From: Streptantibioticus cattleyicolor NRRL 8057 = DSM 46488
Lineage (GTDB): Bacteria; Actinomycetota; Actinomycetes; Streptomycetales; Streptomycetaceae
Assembly (NCBI RefSeq): GCF_000240165.1
Contig: NC_017586.1
Span: 3,472,001-3,536,000 of the forward strand
Direction: 5' to 3'
Length of the DNA: 64,000 nucleotides
Shown: positions 23,369 to 35,665 of the stretch, piece by piece
Layout of the letters: each line of letters begins with the position of its first letter
Numbering within the stretch: position 1 is the stretch's first letter
The notes under the pieces: model-generated
What the model was told of the DNA's origin: nothing
What the model saw: the letters and a program-made list of their open reading frames with translations, nothing else
The model's database searches: none
Made by a program: the position numbers and the translations under genes

Positions 23369-23539
23369 GTCCTCGAAACTACCCGCTGCCGGGGCGCGGT
23401 ACGGCGGGGCCCGGGGCTCGGGGCCGGTTTGCCGCCAAGCTGTGACACGCCCGGGCGAACCACCACGAGCGCCCCCGGGGACGCCGACGGCCGGTGCCCC
23501 CCTGACCTTCGGGCACCGGCCGCCGTGTTCACGGGTGGG

Positions 23540-25807
23540 TCACTTCGCCGGTTCGGGCTCCGGCTCGACCGCCGTCTCGGGGTCCCCGGCCGGGTCGGCG
23601 GGGGTCTTGACGGACTCCAGCAGCAGCTGGGCGACGTCGACGACCTGGATCGACTCCTTGGCCTTGCCTTCGTTCTTCTTGCCGTTGACCGAGTCGGTCA
23701 GCATGACGAGGCAGAACGGGCAGGCGGTGGAGACGATGTCGGGGTTGAGCGAGAGGGCCTCGTCGACGCGCTCGTTGTTGATGCGCTTGCCGATGCGCTC
23801 CTCCATCCACATCCGGGCGCCGCCGGCGCCGCAGCAGAAGCCGCGTTCCTTGTGGCGGTGCATCTCCTCGTTGCGCAGGCCGGGCACCTTGGCGATGATC
23901 TCGCGCGGCGGGGTGTAGACCTTGTTGTGGCGGCCGAGGTAGCACGGGTCGTGGTAGGTGATCAGGCCCTCGACGGGGGTGACCGGGATCAGCTTGCCCT
24001 CGTCGACCAGGTGCTGGAGCAGCTGGGTGTGGTGGATGACCTCGTACTCGCCGCCGAGCTGCGGGTACTCGTTGGCGATGGTGTTGAAGCAGTGCGGGCA
24101 GGTGGCGACGATCTTCTTCGCCGCCTTCGGCTTCCTGGTCGACTCGTCCTCGTCGTCCTCGCCGAAGGCCATGTTGAGCATGGCGACGTTCTCGGCGCCG
24201 AGCTGCTGGAAGAGGAACTCGTTGCCCAGGCGGCGGGCGGAGTCGCCGGTGCAGTTCTCCTCGCCGCCCATGATGGCGAACTTCACGCCCGCGATGTGCA
24301 GGAGTTCGGCGAAGGCCTTGGTGGTCTTCTTGGCCCGGTCCTCCAGGGCGCCGGCGCAGCCGACCCAGTACAGGTACTCGACCTCGGTGAGGTCCTCGAC
24401 GTCCTCGCCGACGACCGGCACCTCGAAGTCGACCTCCTTGACCCACGCCAGGCGCTGCTTCTTCGGCAGGCCCCAGGGGTTCCCCTTCTTCTCCAGGTTC
24501 TTGAGCATCGTGCCCGCCTCGGACGGGAACGAGGACTCGATCATGACCTGGTAGCGGCGCATGTCGATGATGTGGTCGACGTGCTCGATGTCGACCGGGC
24601 ACTGCTCGACGCAGGCGCCGCAGGTGGTGCAGGACCACAGGACGTCGGGGTCGATGACGCCGTTCTCCTCGGCGGTGCCGATCAGCGGGCGCTCGGCCTC
24701 GGCCAGCGCCGCGGCGGGCACCTGGGCGAGCTGCTCCTCGCTCGCCTTCTCCTCGCCCTCCGCCGACTTGCCGCCGCCGGCCAGCAGGTACGGGGCCTTG
24801 GCGTGGGCGTGGTCGCGCAGCGACATGATCAGCAGCTTGGGCGAGAGCGGCTTGCCGGTGTTCCACGCCGGGCACTGCGACTGGCAACGGCCGCACTCGG
24901 TGCAGGTGGAGAAGTCGAGGATGCCCTTCCAGGAGAAGTGCTCGACCTGGGAGACGCCGAACTGGTCGTCCTCGCCCGGGTCCTCGAAGTCGATCGGCTT
25001 GCCGCCGGAGGTCATCGGCTGGAGGGCGCCGAGGGAGGTCCCACCGTCCGCGTCGCGCTTGAACCAGATGTTCGGGAACGCCAGGAAGCGGTGCCAGGCC
25101 ACGCCCATGTCGGTCTTCAGGGCGACCGTGATCATCCAGATGAAGGAGGTCGCGATCTTCAGGCCGGCGAAGAAGTAGGTGAGGTTGTGGAGCGTGGCGA
25201 CGCTCATGCCCTTCAGCCACGCGACGACCGGGTACGAGATGAAGAAGGATGCCTCGTAGCCGTTCACGTGGTGCTGGGCGCCCTCCAGGGCGTGCAGCAT
25301 GAAGATGCAGACGCCGACGATGAGGATGACGGCCTCGACGAAGTACGCCTGGCCGAAGTTGGAGCCGGCGAAGCGGGACTTGCGGCCCGGGGCGCGCGGG
25401 TGGCTCAGCTGCCGGATGACGATCAGGACGAGGATGCCGATCGTCGTCATCGTGCCGAGGAACTCGACGAAGACGTTGTACGGCGCCCAGTCGCCGATGA
25501 CCGGCAGGAGCCAGTCGGCCTTGAACAGCTGCCCGATGGCGTTGACGATCGTCAGCAGCAGGGAGAAGAAGCCCACGGCCACGAACCAGTGCGCCACACC
25601 GACGACGCCCCAGCGGTTCATCCGGGTGTGGCCGAGGAACTCCCTGGCCACGGTGACGGTGCGCTGGACGGGGTCGTTGGTCCGGGTCCCGGCGGGGACC
25701 GGCTGGCCGAGCCGCATGAACTGGTAGATCTGGAGGAGAGCGCGGCCGAACAGTGCCACGCCGACCACGATCAGGACCAGCGACACGATGATCGCGGCGA
25801 GTTGCAT
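23540..25807 (-). CDS. EtfD-like membrane Fe-S oxidoreductase
   Basis: The protein has 755 residues from ATG 25807. An N-terminal membrane domain of about six TM helices (residues 1-255) precedes two [4Fe-4S] motifs, CTECGRCQSQCP (about 299-310) and CTTCGACVEQCP (about 390-401), and two CCG domains of HdrD type, with CPHCFN...CYLGRHN and CCGAGGARMW. The order matches mycobacterial EtfD (Rv0338c), which passes electrons from electron-transfer flavoprotein to the quinone pool in fatty-acid oxidation. No etfAB genes are in the window, so the partner is inferred. A TTACT-N4-AGTAA palindrome lies 42 bp upstream. Confidence 0.9.
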   Translation of the reverse strand: MQLAAIIVSLVLIVVGVALFGRALLQIYQFMRLGQPVPAGTRTNDPVQRTVTVAREFLGHTRMNRWGVVGVAHWFVAVGFFSLLLTIVNAIGQLFKADWLLPVIGDWAPYNVFVEFLGTMTTIGILVLIVIRQLSHPRAPGRKSRFAGSNFGQAYFVEAVILIVGVCIFMLHALEGAQHHVNGYEASFFISYPVVAWLKGMSVATLHNLTYFFAGLKIATSFIWMITVALKTDMGVAWHRFLAFPNIWFKRDADGGTSLGALQPMTSGGKPIDFEDPGEDDQFGVSQVEHFSWKGILDFSTCTECGRCQSQCPAWNTGKPLSPKLLIMSLRDHAHAKAPYLLAGGGKSAEGEEKASEEQLAQVPAAALAEAERPLIGTAEENGVIDPDVLWSCTTCGACVEQCPVDIEHVDHIIDMRRYQVMIESSFPSEAGTMLKNLEKKGNPWGLPKKQRLAWVKEVDFEVPVVGEDVEDLTEVEYLYWVGCAGALEDRAKKTTKAFAELLHIAGVKFAIMGGEENCTGDSARRLGNEFLFQQLGAENVAMLNMAFGEDDEDESTRKPKAAKKIVATCPHCFNTIANEYPQLGGEYEVIHHTQLLQHLVDEGKLIPVTPVEGLITYHDPCYLGRHNKVYTPPREIIAKVPGLRNEEMHRHKERGFCCGAGGARMWMEERIGKRINNERVDEALSLNPDIVSTACPFCLVMLTDSVNGKKNEGKAKESIQVVDVAQLLLESVKTPADPAGDPETAVEPEPEPAK

Positions 25808-25848
25808 GGGGGCTCCTCGGGCCTGCGAGAGCGGAGGCTCACTAACGA

Positions 25849-25862
25849 TTACTAAGCAGTAA
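25849..25862. promoter_or_regulatory. TTACT-N4-AGTAA operator candidate for the EtfD-like gene
   Basis: A perfect inverted repeat (TTACTAAGCAGTAA) lies 42 bp upstream of the ATG of the leftward Fe-S oxidoreductase gene. Operators of this shape bind TetR-type regulators of fatty-acid catabolism in actinobacteria, consistent with the gene's predicted role, but the protein is not identified. Confidence 0.45.
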
Positions 25863-26026
25863 CTTATGTGGTCTTCCGAGATTACCCGTTATCCACAGCC
25901 TCATACAGCCGGGACGGCGGTGATCTGTGTCGCTGGCAGGAGGGTGACAGGGGGCCCGGCCGGCGGGGAGGAGGGGGGTGGCGGACCGGCCCGGGGCGTA
26001 CTTATGCGTTTCTTACTCGCAGACAA

Positions 26027-26047
26027 GTTGAGTCGGCCGGACTCATG
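26027..26047. promoter_or_regulatory. Second HAIR-like HspR site at dnaK
   Basis: GTTGAGT-N7-ACTCATG resembles the HAIR consensus CTTGAGT-N7-ACTCAAG and lies 52 bp upstream of the perfect copy, ahead of the -35 element TTGACG. Confidence 0.65.
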
Positions 26048-26051
26048 TCAG

Positions 26052-26099
26052 TTGACGCCCTCCGGATCGTCCGGCACTCTTGAGTCAGTTCCACTCAAG
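26052..26099 (+). promoter_or_regulatory. dnaK promoter with perfect HAIR operator
   Basis: A -35 TTGACG (26052-26057) and -10 CACTCT (26075-26080) are 17 bp apart. The exact HspR operator CTTGAGT-N7-ACTCAAG occupies 26079-26099, over the -10 edge and transcription start, so bound HspR would block initiation. Heat would release it. Confidence 0.9.
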
Positions 26100-26118
26100 T
26101 TGGCTGGAGGATCTAACC

Positions 26119-27972
26119 ATGGCACGTGCGGTCGGCATCGACCTGGGCACGACGAACTCCGTCGTCAGTGTTCTCGAAGGCGGTGAGCCCACCGTCATCA
26201 CCAACGCCGAGGGCGCCAGGACCACGCCGTCCGTCGTCGCCTTCGCCAAGAACGGTGAGGTGCTCGTCGGCGAGGTCGCCAAGCGCCAGGCGGTCACCAA
26301 CGTCGAGCGCACCATCCGGTCGGTCAAGCGCCACATGGGCACCGACTGGAAGATCGGCATCGACGACAAGAACTTCAACCCGCAGCAGATCAGCGCGTTC
26401 ATCCTGCAGAAGCTGAAGCGGGACGCCGAGGCGTACCTGGGTGAGAAGGTCACCGACGCGGTGATCACCGTCCCGGCCTACTTCAACGACTCCGAGCGCC
26501 AGGCCACCAAGGAGGCCGGTGAGATCGCGGGCCTCAACGTCCTGCGCATCGTCAACGAGCCGACCGCCGCCGCCCTCGCCTACGGCCTGGAGAAGGACGA
26601 CCAGACCATCCTCGTCTTCGACCTCGGCGGCGGCACCTTCGACGTGTCGCTGCTGGAGATCGGCGACGGCGTGGTCGAGGTGAAGGCCACCAACGGTGAC
26701 AACCACCTCGGTGGTGACGACTGGGACCAGCGCATCGTCGACTACCTGGTCAAGCAGTTCCAGTCCGGGCACGGTGTCGACCTGTCCAAGGACAAGATGG
26801 CCCTCCAGCGGCTGCGCGAGGCCGCCGAGAAGGCGAAGATCGAGCTGTCCTCGTCCTCCGAGACCTCGATCAACCTGCCGTACATCACCGCCTCCGCCGA
26901 GGGGCCGCTGCACCTGGACGAGAAGCTCACCCGCTCGCAGTTCCAGCAGCTCACCGCGGACCTGCTGGAGCGGTGCAAGGTGCCGTTCCACAACGTGATC
27001 AAGGACGCGGGCATCCAGCTCTCCGAGATCGACCACGTGGTGCTGGTCGGCGGCTCCACCCGGATGCCGGCCGTGGCCGAGCTGGTCCGCGAGCTGACCG
27101 GCGGCAAGGACCCCAACAAGGGCGTCAACCCGGACGAGGTCGTGGCCATCGGCGCCTCGCTCCAGGCCGGTGTCCTCAAGGGCGAGGTCAAGGACGTCCT
27201 GCTGCTCGACGTCACCCCGCTGTCCCTGGGCATCGAGACCAAGGGCGGCATCATGACCAAGCTGATCGAGCGCAACACCACGATCCCGACCAAGCGCTCG
27301 GAGATCTTCACCACCGCCGAGGACAACCAGCCGTCGGTGCAGATCCAGGTCTACCAGGGCGAGCGCGAGATCGCCGCGTACAACAAGAAGCTCGGCATGT
27401 TCGAGCTGACCGGCCTGCCGCCGGCGCCGCGCGGCGTCCCGCAGGTCGAGGTCACCTTCGACATCGACGCCAACGGCATCATGCACGTCTCCGCCAAGGA
27501 CCTCGGCACCGGCAAGGAGCAGCGCATGACGGTCACCGGCGGCTCGGCGCTGCCCAAGGACGACATCGACCGCATGATGCGCGAGGCCGAGCAGTACGCG
27601 GAGGAGGACCACAAGCGCCGCGAGGCCGCCGAGACCCGCAACCAGGCCGAGCAGCTGGTCTACCAGACCGAGAAGTTCCTCAAGGACAACGAGGACAAGG
27701 TGCCCGCCGAGGTCAAGACCGAGGTCGAGGCCGCGGTCGCCGACCTGAAGGAGAAGCTCAAGGGCGAGGACACCGCCGCGATCCGCGAGGCCACCGAGAA
27801 GGTCGCCGCGGTCAGCCAGAAGGTCGGCCAGGCGATGTACGCCGACAGCCAGGCCGCGGGTGCCGCCGCCGGTGCCGGTGCGGCCGGCGGTGAGAAGGTC
27901 AACATGTCCAAGGACGACGACGTGGTGGACGCCGAGATCGTCGACGAGGACAAGAAGGATGGTGCCGCGTGA
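26119..27972 (+). CDS. dnaK: Chaperone DnaK (Hsp70)
   Basis: The protein has 617 residues from ATG 26119, with GGAGG 9 nt upstream. The Hsp70 signatures [23 protein letters not shown] and [13 protein letters not shown] mark the ATPase; the substrate-binding domain follows and the tail is Ala/Gly-rich with an acidic end. It is the first gene of dnaK-grpE-dnaJ-hspR, overlapping grpE by 4 bases. Its own operon repressor HspR is the last gene, and DnaK is known to act as HspR's co-repressor in Streptomyces. Confidence 0.98.
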   Translation: MARAVGIDLGTTNSVVSVLEGGEPTVITNAEGARTTPSVVAFAKNGEVLVGEVAKRQAVTNVERTIRSVKRHMGTDWKIGIDDKNFNPQQISAFILQKLKRDAEAYLGEKVTDAVITVPAYFNDSERQATKEAGEIAGLNVLRIVNEPTAAALAYGLEKDDQTILVFDLGGGTFDVSLLEIGDGVVEVKATNGDNHLGGDDWDQRIVDYLVKQFQSGHGVDLSKDKMALQRLREAAEKAKIELSSSSETSINLPYITASAEGPLHLDEKLTRSQFQQLTADLLERCKVPFHNVIKDAGIQLSEIDHVVLVGGSTRMPAVAELVRELTGGKDPNKGVNPDEVVAIGASLQAGVLKGEVKDVLLLDVTPLSLGIETKGGIMTKLIERNTTIPTKRSEIFTTAEDNQPSVQIQVYQGEREIAAYNKKLGMFELTGLPPAPRGVPQVEVTFDIDANGIMHVSAKDLGTGKEQRMTVTGGSALPKDDIDRMMREAEQYAEEDHKRREAAETRNQAEQLVYQTEKFLKDNEDKVPAEVKTEVEAAVADLKEKLKGEDTAAIREATEKVAAVSQKVGQAMYADSQAAGAAAGAGAAGGEKVNMSKDDDVVDAEIVDEDKKDGAA

Positions 27973-28649
27973 CGGAGGAGTCGCAGGGCTTCGCCCAGGA
28001 GCCCTCTGACGTCCCCGCCGACGCCGAGGCCGCCGCTGCCGACGACGCGGCGCAGGCCGCCGGACCCGCCGACCAGGCGGGCCCGGCGGCCCCGGCCGAG
28101 GGGTCGGGCGGAGGACGGGACAAGGAGCTGGAGACGGTCCGCGGGCAGCTCGCCGAGCGCACCGCCGATCTGCAGCGCCTCCAGGCCGAGTACCAGAACT
28201 ACCGGCGCCGGGTGGAGCGGGACCGGGTGTCGGTCCGCGAGGTCGCCGTCGCCAACCTGCTCGGCGAACTGCTGCCGGTGCTCGACGACATCGGCCGCGC
28301 CCGGGACCACGGCGAGCTGGTCGGCGGCTTCAAGTCGGTCGGCGAGTCGCTGGAGACGGTCGTCGCCAAGCTGGGGCTGCAGCAGTTCGGCAAGGAGGGC
28401 GAGCCCTTCGACCCGCTGGTGCACGAGGCGCTGATGCACAGCTACTCGCCGGACGTCACCGAGACCACGTGCGTGCAGATCCTGCAGCCGGGGTACCGGA
28501 TCGGCGAACGCACCATCCGGCCCGCCCGGGTCGCGGTCGCCGAGCCGCAGCCGGGCAGCCAGCCGAAGGAGTCGGCCAAGGAGGCCGCGGAGAAGTCGCC
28601 GGACGGCAAGCCGGGGGACGAGGAGAACGGTGGCCCGGAGCAGGGCTGA
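27969..28649 (+). CDS. grpE: Nucleotide exchange factor GrpE
   Basis: The protein has 226 residues from GTG 27969, overlapping the dnaK stop (GTGA). An acidic, Ala-rich N-terminal tail (1-45) leads to the long dimerising helix ([26 protein letters not shown]) and the beta domain ([41 protein letters not shown]). It drives ADP release from DnaK. The C-terminal tail is again low-complexity, as usual in Streptomyces. Confidence 0.97.
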   Translation: MTEESQGFAQEPSDVPADAEAAAADDAAQAAGPADQAGPAAPAEGSGGGRDKELETVRGQLAERTADLQRLQAEYQNYRRRVERDRVSVREVAVANLLGELLPVLDDIGRARDHGELVGGFKSVGESLETVVAKLGLQQFGKEGEPFDPLVHEALMHSYSPDVTETTCVQILQPGYRIGERTIRPARVAVAEPQPGSQPKESAKEAAEKSPDGKPGDEENGGPEQG

Positions 28650-28694
28650 CGCGGGGCGGCCGGCGCTCGTCGGAGGAGAGGAGGGACGCCGGGG

Positions 28695-29864
28695 ATGAGC
28701 ACCAAGGACTTCCTGGAGAAGGACTACTACAAGGTCCTCGGCGTGCCCAAGGACGCCACCGAGGCCGAGATCAAGAAGGCGTACCGCAAGCTGGCCCGGG
28801 AGAACCACCCGGACGCCAACAAGGGCGACGCCAAGGCGGAGGAGCGCTTCAAGGAGATCTCCGAGGCCGCGGACGTCCTGTCGGACGCCAAGCGCCGCAA
28901 GGAGTACGACGACGCGCGGGCGCTCTTCGGCAACGGAGGCTTCCGTGGTCCGGGCGGCGCCGGCGGTCCGGGCGGCTTCAACTTCGACCTCGGTGACCTG
29001 TTCGGCGGGGGCGGCCAGGGGGGCGGCGGCTTCGGCGGCGGCCTCGGGGACGTCTTCGGCGGGCTCTTCGGCGGCCGGGGCGGGCCCACCCGTACCCAGC
29101 CGCGGCGCGGCCAGGACATCGAGACCGAGGTGACGCTGAGCTTCACCGAGGCGGTGCACGGCGAGACGGTCCCGGTGCGGCTGTCCAGCCAGTCGCCGTG
29201 CAAGGCGTGTTCGGGCACCGGCGACAAGAACGGCACGCCGCGGGTGTGCCCGACCTGCGTCGGCACCGGACAGGTCTCGCGCGGTGGCGGTGGCGGCTTC
29301 TCGCTGACCGATCCGTGCGTGGACTGCAAGGGGCGCGGGCTCATCGCCCAGGACCCGTGCGAGGTGTGCAAGGGCAGCGGGCGCGCCCGCAGTTCGCGCA
29401 CCATGCAGGCGCGGATCCCGGCCGGGGTCACCGACGGCCAGCGGGTCCGGCTGCGCGGCAAGGGCGCCCCGGGCGAACGCGGCGGCCCGGCCGGCGACCT
29501 CTACGTGGTCGTGCACGTCCAGCCCCACCCGGTCTTCGGCCGCCGGGGCGACAACCTCACGGTCACCGTGCCGGTCACCTTCCCGGAGGCCGCGCTCGGC
29601 GGGGAGATCAAGGTGCCCACCCTCGGCGGGCCCCCGGTCACCCTGCGGCTGCCCCCGGGCACCCCCAACGGGCGTACGCTGCGCGCCCGCGGCAAGGGCG
29701 CCACCCGCAAGGACGGCACTCGCGGAGACCTGCTGGTCACCGTCGAGGTCCAGGTACCGTCGGACGTCGAGGGCAAGGCGCTCGACGCACTGGAGGCGTA
29801 TCGCGAGGCGACCGCGGACCTCGATCCGCGGGCGGAGCTGTTCAAGGCCGCGAAGGGAGCATGA
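28695..29864 (+). CDS. dnaJ: Chaperone DnaJ (Hsp40)
   Basis: The protein has 389 residues from ATG 28695, with GAGGAGAGGAGGG upstream. The J domain carries HPD (NHPDANKG), followed by a Gly/Phe-rich region ([17 protein letters not shown]), four CxxCxGxG zinc repeats ([32 protein letters not shown]) and the C-terminal substrate domains. It stimulates DnaK ATPase. This is the operon-type DnaJ of Streptomyces. Confidence 0.98.
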   Translation: MSTKDFLEKDYYKVLGVPKDATEAEIKKAYRKLARENHPDANKGDAKAEERFKEISEAADVLSDAKRRKEYDDARALFGNGGFRGPGGAGGPGGFNFDLGDLFGGGGQGGGGFGGGLGDVFGGLFGGRGGPTRTQPRRGQDIETEVTLSFTEAVHGETVPVRLSSQSPCKACSGTGDKNGTPRVCPTCVGTGQVSRGGGGGFSLTDPCVDCKGRGLIAQDPCEVCKGSGRARSSRTMQARIPAGVTDGQRVRLRGKGAPGERGGPAGDLYVVVHVQPHPVFGRRGDNLTVTVPVTFPEAALGGEIKVPTLGGPPVTLRLPPGTPNGRTLRARGKGATRKDGTRGDLLVTVEVQVPSDVEGKALDALEAYREATADLDPRAELFKAAKGA

Positions 29865-29865
29865 G

Positions 29866-30315
29866 ATGGACGGCCGGGGCGCACGACGCAACCCGTACGA
29901 GCTGACGGACGAATCGCCGGTGTACGTGATCTCGGTGGCGGCCCAGCTCTCCGGGCTGCATCCGCAGACGCTGCGTCAGTACGACCGCCTCGGTCTGGTC
30001 TCCCCCGACCGTACCGCCGGCCGGGGCCGCCGCTACTCGGCCCGGGACATCCAACTCCTGCGCCAGGTCCAGCAGTTGAGCCAGGACGAGGGGATCAACC
30101 TCGCCGGGATCAAGCGCATCATCGAGCTGGAGAACCAGGTCGCCGCGCTCCAGGCGCGGATCGCCGAGCTGGAGGCCACGCTGGACGGCGCCGCCGCGGC
30201 CATGCGCCAGCGGGAGGCCGCGGTGCACGCCTCGTACCGCCGTGACCTCGTGCCCTACCAGGACGTGCAGCAGACCAGCGCGCTGGTGGTGTGGCGGCCC
30301 AAGCGTTCCGAGTGA
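29866..30315 (+). CDS. hspR: Heat-shock repressor HspR (MerR family)
   Basis: The protein has 149 residues from ATG 29866, one base after the dnaJ stop. The MerR helix-turn-helix (VYVISVAAQLSGLHPQTLRQYDRLGLVSP, GRGRRYSARDIQLL) is followed by a coiled coil (LENQVAALQARIAELEATL). HspR binds HAIR sites; perfect or near-perfect copies are seen at dnaK and clpB in this window. With DnaK it forms a feedback loop. The gene ends the operon before a strong terminator. Confidence 0.97.
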   Translation: MDGRGARRNPYELTDESPVYVISVAAQLSGLHPQTLRQYDRLGLVSPDRTAGRGRRYSARDIQLLRQVQQLSQDEGINLAGIKRIIELENQVAALQARIAELEATLDGAAAAMRQREAAVHASYRRDLVPYQDVQQTSALVVWRPKRSE

Positions 30316-30343
30316 CGCCCGCCACCGACGCGCAGGGACGTTT

Positions 30344-30386
30344 CACCGCGGGTCCGGCATCCGTCACGGGTGCCGGACCCGCGGTG
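30344..30386. terminator. Terminator of the dnaK operon
   Basis: CACCGCGGGTCCGGCA at 30344-30359 pairs perfectly over 16 bp with 30371-30386, with an 11-nt loop. It separates hspR from the convergent esterase gene and should work in both directions. Confidence 0.85.
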
Positions 30387-30399
30387 TCTCGGGGGACGT

Positions 30400-31353
30400 T
30401 CATTCCGGTGGCCACAGTGCGGAGCGCAGTTCGCGGGCCCAGAACAGGTCGGCGGCGCGGGCCAGCCGGGTCTCGGGGGCGTACAGCTCGAACAGGTGCC
30501 AGGCGCCGGGCAGGTTGCGCGTGGTGACCGCGACGCCGGCGTCCATCAGGCGGCGGGCGTGGTCCAGGGCCTCGTCCCGGGCCGGGTCGAGGTCGCACAC
30601 CAGCAGCGAGGTGGCGGGCAGGCCGGTCAGGTCGGCGGCGCGGGCCGGGGCGGCGTAGGCGTCCGGGGCGGCGCCGTCCAGGTAGTGGTCCCAGACGGCG
30701 CGTACCGTCGCGGAGTTGAACAGCCGCGGATCGGTGGCATGGCGGGCGGAGTCGGTGGCCTGCCGGTCGTCGAGTAGCGGGATGCGCAGCGCCTGGTGGG
30801 CCAGGGCGGGGCCGCCCCGGTCGCGGGCCATCAGGGCCACCGCGGCGCTCAGGCAGGCGCCCGCGGACTTGCCGGTGACCGCGATCCGCGCCGGGTCGAC
30901 GCCGAGGAAGGCGGCGTTGCCGGCCACCCAGCGCAGCGCCAGGTAGCAGTCGTCGACCCCGGCCGGGTACGGGTGCTCGGGGGCGAGGCGGTATTCCACC
31001 GCGACGGCGACCGCCCCCACCTCCTGACAGATCATCAGGGCGATGCGGTCCTGACCGGGGCGGGAGCGCCCGTAGGCGAAGGCGCCGCTGTGGAAGTGGA
31101 GCACCGCGGGCAGCGGCGGCCCGGCGGGACCGGCCGGCGGGCGGTAGACCTCCAGGGTGAGCGGGGTGCCGTCGCCGCGCCGCACGATGAGGCGTTCGGT
31201 GCGCACCCCCGGCACGCGGGGCAGCGGCCGGGCGGTCTGGGCGGCGAGGAACCGGGCCCGGGTGACCTCGATGTCGGGGAAGTCGGCGGGGCGTTCGGGC
31301 AGGACGTCGAGGACGGGGGCGAGTTCGGGGTGGACCGGGAGGAGTTGGTGCAC
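30400..31353 (-). CDS. Alpha/beta hydrolase of the hormone-sensitive lipase family
   Basis: The protein has 317 residues from GTG 31353, with GAGG 7 nt upstream; the frame stays open upstream for another 109 codons, but that part is low-complexity. The nucleophile elbow GKSAGA, an oxyanion region HFHSGAFAYG (HSG in place of the usual HGG), EYRLAPEHPYPA, the acid in CDLDPARDEAL and the His in GAWHLFE give a complete HSL-type esterase. The substrate is unknown. Confidence 0.9.
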   Translation of the reverse strand: MHQLLPVHPELAPVLDVLPERPADFPDIEVTRARFLAAQTARPLPRVPGVRTERLIVRRGDGTPLTLEVYRPPAGPAGPPLPAVLHFHSGAFAYGRSRPGQDRIALMICQEVGAVAVAVEYRLAPEHPYPAGVDDCYLALRWVAGNAAFLGVDPARIAVTGKSAGACLSAAVALMARDRGGPALAHQALRIPLLDDRQATDSARHATDPRLFNSATVRAVWDHYLDGAAPDAYAAPARAADLTGLPATSLLVCDLDPARDEALDHARRLMDAGVAVTTRNLPGAWHLFELYAPETRLARAADLFWARELRSALWPPE

Positions 31354-31693
31354 GGTGGCCTCACAAACCCGCGGGCCGGGGTGGCTGCCGGTAGACGGCG
31401 GGGTGTCACGGGCGCGGACGCGGTGGCCCCTGCGGCGGCGGCTCGCGGGACCGCCGGATCGCCCGGGGTCCGCCCGTTCGGCTCCGGTGGCCGTCAGGGG
31501 CGCCGGTGCGGGTACGGCGGGGTGCGCCCGCCGGGGCCGGGGTGCCGTGGCGTTCGCCGTGCCGACGGCGCGTCCGGCCGGCGTGGGCGGACCGGTGCCG
31601 TACGCCCCCGCGCCGCACGCTCCCCGACGGCACGCAAGGGCGGACCTGCCGGGTTGGTACCCCGCCCGGCGGCCCCGCACGCGTGCGGGAGGG
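31354..31693. other. 340-bp spacer without a recognisable gene
   Basis: The stretch is very G+C-rich. It stays open on the minus strand as an extension of the esterase frame, but the peptide is Arg/Pro/Gly-rich without structure. A small palindrome CCGCACGCGTGCGG lies near 31675-31688. No RNA gene or operator is seen. Confidence 0.5.
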
Positions 31694-32110
31694 TCAGCGG
31701 ACGGGTGAACGCAGGTTGCCCAGGGCGGAGGTGAGGGCGATCTCGATGACGACGCGGTCGGGGTTGACGCGCGGCGGGCGGTAGCGCTCGGCGTACCGGC
31801 GTTCGGCCTCGGCCACCGCGGCCGGGTCGGCGTTGACGGTGGCGACCCCCTCCAGGGTGGCCCACCGCGCCCGGTCGACCTGGCAGACGGCGACCCGGGC
31901 CCCGTCCGGCCCGGCCGCGAGCACGTTGCGCACCTTGGTGCTCGACTTGGCGGCGATCACCCGGGCGAGGCCGGCGTCTGGGTCGTAGGTGACGCCCACC
32001 GGGACGACGTGCGGGGTGCCGTCCGGTCGGGGCGTGGTGAGGGTGCACAGGTGGTACTCGCGCCAGAACGCCAGGTACTCGGGGGAGGGCCGCAACGGAT
32101 CGATCGCCAT
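31694..32110 (-). CDS. Pyridoxamine 5'-phosphate oxidase-fold (F420/flavin) protein
   Basis: The protein has 138 residues from ATG 32110. The split-barrel pattern (YHLCTLTTPRPDGTPHVVPVGVTYD, AAKSSTKVRNVLA, RWATLEGVATVNAD) is that of the actinobacterial PNPOx-like family that mostly uses F420 or FMN. It is likely a small reductase or oxidase with an unknown substrate. It is divergent from clpB; the two share a roughly 170-bp promoter region that carries the clpB HAIR site. Confidence 0.85.
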   Translation of the reverse strand: MAIDPLRPSPEYLAFWREYHLCTLTTPRPDGTPHVVPVGVTYDPDAGLARVIAAKSSTKVRNVLAAGPDGARVAVCQVDRARWATLEGVATVNADPAAVAEAERRYAERYRPPRVNPDRVVIEIALTSALGNLRSPVR

Positions 32111-32203
32111 GCTCCGACCGTACCGGGCGGCCGGGGCGGGGGCCGCCCTCCCCCGGGGCCCCTCTCTGGGGGGTCCTTCGCCAGGTCCCTCTCCCGGATA
32201 AAG

Positions 32204-32224
32204 GTTGAGCGGAATAGACTCAAC
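32204..32224. promoter_or_regulatory. HAIR operator upstream of clpB
   Basis: GTTGAGC-N7-ACTCAAC is a palindromic HAIR-type site 60 bp upstream of the clpB start. A TACGCT -10 candidate follows at 32231-32236. It should bind HspR and place clpB in the same heat-shock regulon as dnaK. Confidence 0.85.
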
Positions 32225-32283
32225 TTGTCTTACGCTGAATGTGGCAGGACAGCAGGAGACCCACCGAGGAGGTCCGGGCAGCA

Positions 32284-34947
<2,664 letters not shown>

Positions 34948-35063
34948 GCGCGCCGCGCGGGCCGTCCCGGTGCGGGGGACGGCCCGATGGCCGGGTCGGG
35001 CTTGCCAGACCCGGGCGGCCATGGGGGAGGATGGCGGTGAATCGTCCGAAGGGAACCACACAG

Positions 35064-35609
35064 GTGAGCATCGACCCGTCCTCGATCCCGAACTTCGGCG
35101 GCAGTCCCGCCAACCAGCCGCCCGCCGGGCCGCCCGGAGGCGGTGTGGTGCGCCCCGACCAGGACCTGGTCAAGCAGCTCCTCGAACAGATGGAGCTGAA
35201 GTACGTCGTCGACGAGGAGGGCGACCTCGCCGCCCCCTGGGAGGACTTCCGCACCTACTTCATGTTCCGCGGTGAGGGCGACCAGCAGGTCTTCGCGGTG
35301 CGGACGTTCTACGACCGGCCCTACCCGATCGACGACAAGGGCAAGCTGCTGGAGATCGTCGACGGCTGGAACCGCCAGACGCTGTGGCCCAAGGTCTACA
35401 CCCACACCCACGACGACGGCTCGGTGCGGCTGATCGGCGAGGCGCAGATGCTGCTGGGTCTCGGGGTCGGCCTGGAGCACTTCGTCTCCTCCACGGTGAG
35501 CTGGGTGCGCGCCTGCATCGAGTTCGACCGGTACGTGGCCGACCAGCTCGGCCTGGAGAAGTCCGCCGAGGAGGGCGAGGGCCCGGAGGCGGACGCGGAC
35601 GGCGAGTGA
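35064..35609 (+). CDS. YbjN-domain protein
   Basis: The protein has 181 residues from GTG 35064, with AGGGAA 9 nt upstream; ATG 35031 directly abuts its purine run and is less likely. A Pro/Gly-rich N-terminus (1-30) leads to the YbjN domain (LLEQMELKYVVDEEGDLAAPWEDFRTYFMFRG, LGLGVGLEHFVSSTVSWVRACIEFD), which has a type III secretion chaperone-like fold. Its function in actinobacteria is unknown. It follows clpB and ends at a terminator. Confidence 0.85.
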   Translation: MSIDPSSIPNFGGSPANQPPAGPPGGGVVRPDQDLVKQLLEQMELKYVVDEEGDLAAPWEDFRTYFMFRGEGDQQVFAVRTFYDRPYPIDDKGKLLEIVDGWNRQTLWPKVYTHTHDDGSVRLIGEAQMLLGLGVGLEHFVSSTVSWVRACIEFDRYVADQLGLEKSAEEGEGPEADADGE

Positions 35610-35621
35610 CCGCGTGACGAG

Positions 35622-35650
35622 GGCCCGGGACGCGTACGTCGTCCCGGGCC
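35622..35650. terminator. Bidirectional terminator between YbjN and GT-C genes
   Basis: GGCCCGGGACG at 35622-35632 pairs with 35640-35650 over a 7-nt loop. It sits between two convergent stops (35609 and 35666). Confidence 0.8.
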
Positions 35651-35665
35651 TTCGGCGTCCGCGGC

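Noticed and set aside
22538-25855. Open frame of 1100 codons on the plus strand opposite the Yip1 and EtfD-like genes.
   Set aside because: The translated product is low-complexity and crosses a terminator palindrome region; the minus-strand proteins have recognisable domains.
30720-31734. Plus-strand open frames opposite the esterase gene.
   Set aside because: Composition is Gly/Arg/Ala-rich with no motif, and the esterase on the other strand has a full catalytic triad.
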